From: Flavobacterium sp. ZT3R18
Lineage (GTDB): Bacteria; Bacteroidota; Bacteroidia; Flavobacteriales; Flavobacteriaceae
DNA: 39,027 nt
Reading direction: 5' to 3'
Assembly (NCBI RefSeq): GCF_007097385.1
Contig: NZ_VJZS01000029.1
Location: 1-39,027 of the forward strand
Under the pieces are notes generated by a model. The model had not been told where the DNA came from, did not search any database, and saw only the letters and a list, made by a program, of their open reading frames with translations. The translations under genes were made by a program, and so were the position numbers. Every line of letters begins with the position of its first letter. Position 1 is the stretch's first letter. Of the stretch, positions 15,580 to 21,870 are shown one piece after another.

Positions 15580-16161
15580 ATGAACAGAATTACTGTTTTT
15601 TGCGGTTCAAGTTTTGGGAATGAAAAAAATTTTGAAATCAAAGCGTTCCAACTTGGAGAAATAATGGCAAGTCACAACCTTGAATTGGTTTATGGTGGAG
15701 CAAAAGTTGGACTTATGGGCGCAGTTGCTGACGGAATCCTAAATAAAAACGGAAAAGTAATTGGAGTTTTACCAAGTTTTTTAGCGGAAAAAGAAATTGC
15801 ACACGAAAACTTAACAGAACTTATAATTGTGGAAAGTATGCACGAACGAAAAACCAAAATGAATGAGTTAAGTGACGGAGTTATTGCACTGCCTGGAGGT
15901 TTTGGTACATTAGAAGAATTTTTTGAAATGCTAACTTGGGGACAACTTGGATTACATAAAAAACCAATTGGAATTTTAAATGTTGGTGGTTTTTATGATT
16001 TGTTAATCCAATTCATGGAAAATATGGTTGAAAAAGGATTCCTGAAAAAAATAAATCAAGAAATGATAATTGTAAGTGATGATGCAGAAGAATTATTAAC
16101 TAAAATGAAAAATTATATTGCTCCCGAAGTTGGGAAATGGATAAAAAAAGGAAATGAATAA
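15580..16161 (+). CDS. LOG family protein (TIGR00730 Rossmann fold)
   Basis: This 193-residue Rossmann-fold protein of the LONELY GUY family is probably a nucleoside 5'-monophosphate phosphoribohydrolase, acting on cytokinin-like nucleotides or AMP. It opens with ITVFCGSSFGNE, followed by LVYGGAKVGLMG. The signature PGGFGTLEE at residues 105-113 carries the catalytic Glu; the companion Arg is probably in MHERKTKM. It is full length. It is the first gene of a run of small + strand genes whose spacers share motifs, just right of the MITE-like element. Confidence 0.9.
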   Translation: MNRITVFCGSSFGNEKNFEIKAFQLGEIMASHNLELVYGGAKVGLMGAVADGILNKNGKVIGVLPSFLAEKEIAHENLTELIIVESMHERKTKMNELSDGVIALPGGFGTLEEFFEMLTWGQLGLHKKPIGILNVGGFYDLLIQFMENMVEKGFLKKINQEMIIVSDDAEELLTKMKNYIAPEVGKWIKKGNE

Positions 16162-16176
16162 ATAAAAGTACGAACG

Positions 16177-16305
16177 CACAACAGTAGTTTCGTAATATGT
16201 CGGATTTAGGCTGAATTTAAAGCTGGTTTTGTGCTTGTAAAATATTGTTTATCCGAAGTATTAGGTTTACTTATCCCGACCATCGCCTACTAGCCAAACG
16301 TTGTG
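16177..16305 (+). repeat. attC-like imperfect inverted structure
   Basis: Three blocks on the left (CACAAC 16177-16182, AGTAG 16183-16187, GTCGG 16199-16203) pair in order with three on the right (CCGAC 16276-16280, CTACT 16287-16291, GTTGTG 16300-16305). This leaves bulges and a large central loop over 129 bases. The size and imperfect symmetry resemble an integron attC site, but the canonical RYYYAAC/GTTRRRY ends are missing, so it is not called one. Confidence 0.4.
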
Positions 16306-16373
16306 ACAAATGCTATGAGATACCGTAAAATCAAGAAAATACTATTTTAAAACACATATTTAGAACTATTCCA

Positions 16374-16802
16374 ATGAAAGCAATTTTTACAATTTTAATT
16401 TTAATTTACAATTTGACGTTATTCTCTCAAGTGGATAAAGCGGTTGGGGATTACCTACTTACACTTAAAACTACAGAAAGCGACTTATTTGAATATAAAT
16501 TGACTTTAAATGAAGATGGAACATTTTTCTTCCACTATTATTCAAACATTAAACAAGGAATTCCACCCGAAGTAAATAAGTATGCTAAAGGGAAATGGAC
16601 TATAGAAAACAAAGTGATTTCATTCTTTTCCGATAAACAAAAAGACTTTGATGAAAAACACACTTTCGACTTTACTAATTCCAAGGCGAGATTTGTAATA
16701 AAATCTCCTAGAGACAAAACGGACCAAATAATTAAAACAAGGCTTACATTCTTAGAATCTGAGATCTTCTGGATGGAAAGAATTGAAATATTTAAAATAT
16801 AA
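16374..16802 (+). CDS. Small secreted lipocalin-like protein of unknown function
   Basis: This 142-residue protein has a signal peptide (cut near LFS-Q, about residue 19) and a beta-rich mature part with GDYLLTL, LTLNEDGTFFFHYY and AKGKWTIENKVISFFS. This strand pattern is common in small lipocalin-like or META-like exported proteins of Bacteroidota. I do not recognise a named family. It sits alone between two spacers that carry the CACAACAG motif, like a one-gene cassette. Confidence 0.65.
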   Translation: MKAIFTILILIYNLTLFSQVDKAVGDYLLTLKTTESDLFEYKLTLNEDGTFFFHYYSNIKQGIPPEVNKYAKGKWTIENKVISFFSDKQKDFDEKHTFDFTNSKARFVIKSPRDKTDQIIKTRLTFLESEIFWMERIEIFKI

Positions 16803-16892
16803 AAACTCATTACGGAATAGTTAGAACTTCTCACAACAGCAAGAATCGCCAACGACAAATAATAAAAAACCAGAAACATAAAGCCAAAATAA

Positions 16893-17504
16893 ATGAATCT
16901 CAACTTTAAAGAAAATTATATTTTAGAAAACGAAACCGTTCGTTTAAGACCTCTAGAAGCGTCAGACTTTGATCTTTTATTAGAATATTCAGTGAATGAA
17001 CCTGATATTTGGAGCTTTAACTCAAATGGCGCAAACGGAGCTGAAAAGCTGGAGAAATATATTGCTAACGCCATTAAACAAAGGGAAGATGGAAAAGAAT
17101 ATCCTTTTATTGTTTTTGACAAAATAAGCGGAAAATATGTTGGAAGTACCCGTTTTTATGCCATTTTCCTGGAAGTAAAAACTATTGAAATAGGATATAC
17201 TTGGTACGGAAAAAAGCATCAGGGAACAGGAATAAATAAAAATTGTAAATATTTATTGTTGGAATTTGCGTTTGAAAAATTGCAAATGGAACGAGTTGCT
17301 TTTGCAGCAAATAGTAAAAATGAAAGAAGTATAAACGCAATGAAAAGTATTGGTTGCGTTGTAGAAGGCGTTTTAAGAAATTGTAGTACAGATGCAAACG
17401 GAGAAAGAATAGATGCTGTAAAATTAAGTATCATCAAAAATGAATGGTTTGAAAATGTTAAAAACAAACTTGAAACCAAATTAGCTGGTTTTGCCAGTCG
17501 CTAA
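16893..17504 (+). CDS. GNAT family N-acetyltransferase
   Basis: This 203-residue protein has the RimJ/RimL-like GNAT pattern: ETVRLRPLEASDFDLL at the start, YVGSTRFYAI in the middle strand, and IGYTWYGKKHQGTGINKNC as the acetyl-CoA-binding loop. It then has the helix MERVAFAANSKNERSINAMKSIGC, of which NERSINAMKSIG is the typical C-terminal motif. The substrate is unknown. The next GNAT gene begins ten bases after its stop codon, so the two are very likely cotranscribed. The spacer before it carries CACAACAG and GCCAACG phrases. Confidence 0.88.
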   Translation: MNLNFKENYILENETVRLRPLEASDFDLLLEYSVNEPDIWSFNSNGANGAEKLEKYIANAIKQREDGKEYPFIVFDKISGKYVGSTRFYAIFLEVKTIEIGYTWYGKKHQGTGINKNCKYLLLEFAFEKLQMERVAFAANSKNERSINAMKSIGCVVEGVLRNCSTDANGERIDAVKLSIIKNEWFENVKNKLETKLAGFASR

Positions 17505-17513
17505 AAATAAAAA

Positions 17514-18053
17514 ATGAACAACACATATTTAAAAACGGAGAGACTGAATTTACGCCCAATAGCAGAAAATGATATTGAAAAAATTCACGAATTACATAGT
17601 TTGGCTGAAACTGATAAATTTAATACGTTGGGAATTCCAAATAGTATTGATGAAACAAAAAGTATTCTTGAGAAATGGATTTTGGAGAATAATTTAGAAA
17701 ACAACAAGAGCTATACTTTTGCGGTTGAATTAAATAATGATAATCAATTTATTGGATTAATCGGAATCAATTTAGGGAAGGAGAAGTATAAGAATGCTGA
17801 GGTTTGGTTCAAATTTCACTGCAATTTTTGGAATAAAGGGTACGGAATAGAAAGCCTAAAAAAAATAATTAATTTTGGGTTTGAAGATTTAGAACTTCAC
17901 AGAATTGAAGCAGGTTGTGCAATTGAAAATATAGGTTCAATTAGTGTTTTAGAAAAAGTGGGTATGTTAAGAGAAGCACATACTAGAAAGCTCTTACCTT
18001 TAAAATCGGGTTGGTCGGATAATTATGGATATGCAATTTTATCAACAGACTAG
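17514..18053 (+). CDS. GNAT family N-acetyltransferase (RimJ/RimL-like)
   Basis: This second GNAT enzyme has 179 residues. It opens with LKTERLNLRPIAENDIEKI, has WFKFHCNFWNKGYGIESLKK in the acetyl-CoA-binding region, and HRIEAGCAIENIGSISVLEK as the closing motif. It is full length. It begins ten bases after the previous GNAT gene, but the two proteins are clearly different members, not a recent duplication. The spacer after it has GCCAAGTTGTG at 18084-18094, the same end motif as after the LOG gene. Confidence 0.87.
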   Translation: MNNTYLKTERLNLRPIAENDIEKIHELHSLAETDKFNTLGIPNSIDETKSILEKWILENNLENNKSYTFAVELNNDNQFIGLIGINLGKEKYKNAEVWFKFHCNFWNKGYGIESLKKIINFGFEDLELHRIEAGCAIENIGSISVLEKVGMLREAHTRKLLPLKSGWSDNYGYAILSTD

Positions 18054-18144
18054 AAAGATTTTTTTCAAACGGACTGTAACGATGCCAAGTTGTGGAAGTC
18101 AATAGATTTTTTACTAATATTGCAAAAAAAAGTACATATTTAAA

Positions 18145-19218
18145 ATGAATTTTACGAAAGAACTCTTATTTTTTTTTAGTGCATTGGGTGCATTCAATGG
18201 CTTAATTTTAAGTTGCTATTTTTTCTTTTTCACTAAGAAGAAACACCTTTCTAATTATTTTTTAGGCATATTGTTACTGGCATTAAGCATCAGAATTGGG
18301 AAGTCGGTTTTTTTGTTCTTCAAGCCTGATTTGCCAAGGATTTATTTGCAAATTGGGCTTTCTGCTTGTTTTTTTATTGGACCAGCATTATTTTATTTTG
18401 TAAAATCATCTATTGAGCAAACTATTGTTATTCCCAACAGATGGAAATGGAATTTTGCCGTTTTATTAGCTGTTATTTTGACTATGGGGATAGTATTTCC
18501 GTATGAAACTTATCCTAAATATTGGAATCTATATTTCGTAAAAATAGTTTACCTACAATGGTTTGTCTGTATCTTGGCAACAGGATTTCTACTCCGAACA
18601 ATGCTGCATAAATTATTTTCAAAACGTAAAATAGCAACAGAAAGGAACATCAATGGGTTCGAAAAATGGTTGTTGAGTATCTATGGCGGTAATATCCTCA
18701 TTTTTACTTCCTATGTTTTAAGTTTACTGCCAATCAATTATCCAATTTACATTAGTGGTTCAATTGCCTATACGTTTATCCTGTACATCTTCATATTAAA
18801 ACTTTTGTACAGGAAAAAAACAGATGATTTGTTTTCAGCTAGTTCAAATAAATATGGTAGTAAAAAAGTTGATAATGACACGGCTGCCGTTTTGATTGAA
18901 AAACTTCATCAAGTAATGTTTGAAAAAAAAATATACCAAAACGCCAATCTTACTTTGAGCGAATTGTCAAAAGAAATTAACGTTTCGGTACACCAGTTGT
19001 CTCAACTGTTGAATGACAATATGGGAAAAAATTTCACTGCTTTTATCAACGAATATCGCATCAACGAAGCCTGTACTATTATGGTTTCAGAGAATAAACT
19101 AACGTTGGAAGGTATCGGCTATGAAGTGGGTTTTAATTCAAAATCTACATTCTTCGCTACTTTTAAAAGATTAAAAGGCACAACACCTACCGTTTTTCTT
19201 CAAAATATGGCTAAATAG
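18145..19218 (+). CDS. Membrane-anchored AraC family transcriptional regulator
   Basis: This 357-residue protein has about seven hydrophobic segments in residues 5-225 (for example LFFFSALGAFNGLILSCYFF) and a C-terminal AraC-type double helix-turn-helix domain (about 250-355). The latter includes LTLSELSKEINVSVHQLSQLL and the second-HTH phrase IGYEVGFNSKSTFFATFKR. Such membrane-bound AraC regulators are common in Flavobacteriia and sense unknown signals. The serine hydrolase, DJ-1 fusion and barrel genes that follow in the same direction are its obvious candidate targets. Its last 23 codons and downstream DNA are duplicated near 20530-20690. Confidence 0.88.
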   Translation: MNFTKELLFFFSALGAFNGLILSCYFFFFTKKKHLSNYFLGILLLALSIRIGKSVFLFFKPDLPRIYLQIGLSACFFIGPALFYFVKSSIEQTIVIPNRWKWNFAVLLAVILTMGIVFPYETYPKYWNLYFVKIVYLQWFVCILATGFLLRTMLHKLFSKRKIATERNINGFEKWLLSIYGGNILIFTSYVLSLLPINYPIYISGSIAYTFILYIFILKLLYRKKTDDLFSASSNKYGSKKVDNDTAAVLIEKLHQVMFEKKIYQNANLTLSELSKEINVSVHQLSQLLNDNMGKNFTAFINEYRINEACTIMVSENKLTLEGIGYEVGFNSKSTFFATFKRLKGTTPTVFLQNMAK

Positions 19219-19310
19219 TTCAGATCTATAAATCCGTACTACTAATTGATGATTCTGAACCCTTGAATTGAATTATGTTTCGCAATTTCGCAGCATGAAT
19301 AATCAATTAG
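19219..19310 (+). repeat. Repeat copy 1, after AraC gene
   Basis: About 90 bases starting CAGATCTATAAATCCG and ending GCAATTTCGCAGCATGAATAAT match 20602-20693 at all but about five to seven positions. This copy ends about 130 bases before the serine hydrolase start. Confidence 0.85.
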
Positions 19311-19438
19311 TAAAGGTTTTGAAATAAACGATGCAAAATAACTTCCTCAATTCCATTCACTTTATTTTTTAACAAGCCCATAGTAGATAAAATTGCTACC
19401 CATATTCTTAAAACTAAATAAACCAATAATCAGATCCA

Positions 19439-20494
19439 ATGAAATATATATTCTTTTCGATTAGCCTGCTTTTTTCACTTTCGGCTATAAACATACAGGC
19501 ACAAACTGAAAACAATAAAAAGATTGACAGCTATATTGCACAAGTTCAGAAACAATACAACATTCCAGGCTTGGCATTAGCTATAATTAAGAATGGGCAA
19601 GTTATTCATAGCAAATATTATGGACTTGCAAATATAGAAATGGCGGTACCTGTTTCAGATAAAACTTTATTCCCATTATTTTCTACAACAAAAGTAATGT
19701 CAGTAGTTGCTGTTCATCAATTAATTGAGCAAAATAAACTATCCTTAGATAATCGTATCTCCGATTTTTTAGATGATTTGCCTACTAAATGGAGAGAAGT
19801 GCAAATAAAAAATCTCCTTACTCATTCGTCAGGATTGCCAGATATAGTTAATTATACAAACGATAAAGAGGAAAATGCCAAACAAAAAGTATATAAGGAT
19901 ACCGTAAAATTTACTGCAGGAAAACAATTCGACTATAATAAAACCAACTATTGGCTTTTAAACCGAATATTTCAAAAGGTAATTGGAAAAACTTTGAGTG
20001 AATATATAATCACTACACAATTTCCAACTTCTTTAAAAACGGTTGTTTTTGAAGGTAATAATCTAAAAGTAGTTGAAAATTTAAGCTATGGTTATGTAAA
20101 TACAGTAAACAGTAATCAGTTTTTTAAAAGAAATTGGAATTTTCCGGAATATGAATATGGAGCTGCCGCTCTAAATATGACATTGAATTCATTTGTTGAG
20201 TGGAATAAGAAATTTGACAATAACGAACTTATCTCAGAGAAAACAAAGACACAATTATTTTCTCCCTTCAATTATGAGGTAAAAAGAGATTTTACTTATG
20301 GATTAGATTTAATAAAGTCAAATGGAGAATTATCTTATGGATTCTCAGGTGGTGTATCAACGGCATATAGAAAGTTTCTTGATAAAGGAACGACTATCAT
20401 ATTGTTAGCCAATGGAATGTTTATACCAACTGAAAAATTTGGCGGAATTAATGAAGTAGTCAATACTATTGAAAAATTGAGCAGAAAAAATTAA
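19439..20494 (+). CDS. Secreted serine hydrolase (class C beta-lactamase-like)
   Basis: This 351-residue protein has a signal peptide (cut near IQA-Q, about residue 21). The fold is that of penicillin-binding protein / class C beta-lactamase relatives. The SxxK motif is S82-T-T-K85 in LFSTTKVMS. The usual Tyr-x-Asn appears as Y166-N-K168, so the Asn position is Lys. The late His/Lys-x-Gly box reads F302-SGG, with Phe where His or Lys is usual. The acyl nucleophile is present, but the deviations suggest an esterase or peptidase-like role rather than beta-lactamase activity. It lies between two copies of a roughly 90-base repeat. Confidence 0.8.
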   Translation: MKYIFFSISLLFSLSAINIQAQTENNKKIDSYIAQVQKQYNIPGLALAIIKNGQVIHSKYYGLANIEMAVPVSDKTLFPLFSTTKVMSVVAVHQLIEQNKLSLDNRISDFLDDLPTKWREVQIKNLLTHSSGLPDIVNYTNDKEENAKQKVYKDTVKFTAGKQFDYNKTNYWLLNRIFQKVIGKTLSEYIITTQFPTSLKTVVFEGNNLKVVENLSYGYVNTVNSNQFFKRNWNFPEYEYGAAALNMTLNSFVEWNKKFDNNELISEKTKTQLFSPFNYEVKRDFTYGLDLIKSNGELSYGFSGGVSTAYRKFLDKGTTIILLANGMFIPTEKFGGINEVVNTIEKLSRKN

Positions 20495-20523
20495 TGCTTC
20501 CATAGATGGTTCGTTTGTATCTT

Positions 20524-20601
20524 GGGGTTACTTACTTTGCCACTTTCAAGAAATTAAAAGGAATAACACCGATAATTATTCTTCAAAATGCGGCTAAATA
20601 G
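20524..20601 (+). pseudogene. Remnant of the 3' end of an AraC regulator gene
   Basis: The frame starting at 20524 encodes 25 codons ending YFATFKKLKGITP...LQNAAK and a TAG. This closely mirrors the last codons of the intact AraC gene (FFATFKRLKGTTP...LQNMAK). Nothing of the rest of an AraC gene precedes it. DNA identity is roughly 77 percent in this part, lower than in the non-coding repeat that follows. Confidence 0.75.
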
Positions 20602-20693
20602 GTTTAGATCTATAAATCCGTACTACAAATTGATGATTCTGAACCCTTGAATTGATTGATGTTTTGCAATTTCGCAGCATGAATAATTAATTC
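20602..20693 (+). repeat. Repeat copy 2, before the DJ-1 fusion gene
   Basis: This is the second copy of the roughly 90-base segment seen at 19219-19310. It again follows an AraC-type 3' end, and it ends about 20 bases before the start of the DJ-1 fusion gene. Confidence 0.85.
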
Positions 20694-20714
20694 AGCAAAA
20701 TCTCAAAAAAGTTT

Positions 20715-21845
20715 ATGAAAAAAGTCATCTGTTTTATCGCACTATTATTTTCGTCAAGTTACTTATTGGCACAAACTGAAGAGCTATCCGTTAAAAAATG
20801 TATTGAAAATTACATTGAAGGAAGTTCTTATAACAAACCAGAGAGCATCGAAAAGGCATTTTATCCCGAAGCCAATCTATTTTTAAGTCATAAAGACAAA
20901 GACCTATGGATTGTCCCTGTTAGCGAATACACCAATTGGTTTAAGAAAGACAATCAGGGGCAGTTTAATGGTCGTATAGGCCGAATTATTTCAATTGAAC
21001 TGTATAACAATATCGCTTTGGCTAAGGCAGAAATTGTAATACCTGACAAAAAAATAGAATTTATGGATCTGTTTTTGCTTAAAAAGATTCAAGGGGAATG
21101 GAAAATAATCTGTAAATCCGCAAGTAGCTTAGCGTCTAATAAATCAGGACGACAGATCTTATTCATTGTTTCTAATGCTCATTATTACGGCAAATCAAAC
21201 CTAGCAACAGGCAATAGTTTTTCCGAAATTGTAAACGCTTACGATACTTTTAAAACAGCAGGATACACCGTCGATTTTGTAAGTCCAGAAGGAGGAAGCA
21301 TTCCATTAGCCTATATTAACACCTCCGACACTTTGCAAAAGCACTATTTATATGACCAAGATTTTATGTATGCCCTAAAAAACACTAAAAAACCAGCTGA
21401 AATTGATTCGAAAAATTACAAAGCTGTTCATTACATTGGTGGTGGGTCTGCCATGTATGATGTGCCTGAAAATGCAGCAATTCAAACTATTGCTTTAAAA
21501 GTATATGAAGAAAATAAGGGTATTATCTCTTCTGTTTGTCATGGAACCGCAGGAATTGTAAACTTAAAAACAAATGACGGCAATTATTTAGTAACAGGAA
21601 AAAAAATTAGTGGTTACCCCGATTCATTCGAAAAGCAAGATGGCGAATATTTTAAGTACTTTCCATTCTTAATTCAAAAGACAATTGAAGAAAGAGGGGG
21701 AGTTTTTAAGTTTTCTGCTCGTAACGCTTCCCATGTAGAAACGGACGGAAGAATCGTCACTGGACAAAATTTTGAATCGTCACGAGGTGTCGCTTTAAAG
21801 ATTATAGAATTAATAAATGGCAGTTTTGCAATTTCGCAGCATTAA
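20715..21845 (+). CDS. Secreted lumazine-binding-like / DJ-1-PfpI fusion protein
   Basis: This 376-residue protein has a signal peptide (cut near LLA-Q, about residue 19). Residues about 22-135 resemble the NTF2-like putative lumazine-binding domain (VKKCIENYIEG, EWKIICKSAS). Residues about 145-365 are a DJ-1/PfpI type 1 amidotransferase-like domain. It has the nucleophile elbow SSVCHGTAG with C275 and the conserved Glu in FVSPEGGS, closest in pattern to Hsp31-type glyoxalase/chaperone proteins. The last seven codons (SFAISQH) are encoded by a copy of the repeat found upstream, so the natural C-terminus was probably altered. The barrel gene starts 26 bases downstream. Confidence 0.82.
   Translation: MKKVICFIALLFSSSYLLAQTEELSVKKCIENYIEGSSYNKPESIEKAFYPEANLFLSHKDKDLWIVPVSEYTNWFKKDNQGQFNGRIGRIISIELYNNIALAKAEIVIPDKKIEFMDLFLLKKIQGEWKIICKSASSLASNKSGRQILFIVSNAHYYGKSNLATGNSFSEIVNAYDTFKTAGYTVDFVSPEGGSIPLAYINTSDTLQKHYLYDQDFMYALKNTKKPAEIDSKNYKAVHYIGGGSAMYDVPENAAIQTIALKVYEENKGIISSVCHGTAGIVNLKTNDGNYLVTGKKISGYPDSFEKQDGEYFKYFPFLIQKTIEERGGVFKFSARNASHVETDGRIVTGQNFESSRGVALKIIELINGSFAISQH
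21823..21842 (+). repeat. Repeat copy 3 (core), at the end of the DJ-1 fusion gene
   Basis: GTTTTGCAATTTCGCAGCAT is identical over 20 bases to 20661-20680 and differs by one base from 19277-19296. It overlaps the DJ-1 fusion stop region and lies 28 bases before the next start codon. Confidence 0.8.
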
Positions 21846-21870
21846 ATTCTAACATCTCAATTCAAAAAAA

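Noticed and set aside
16177..16305. A classical integron attC site
   Set aside because: The core sites RYYYAAC/GTTRRRY are not present and no integron integrase is in the window; kept only as attC-like.
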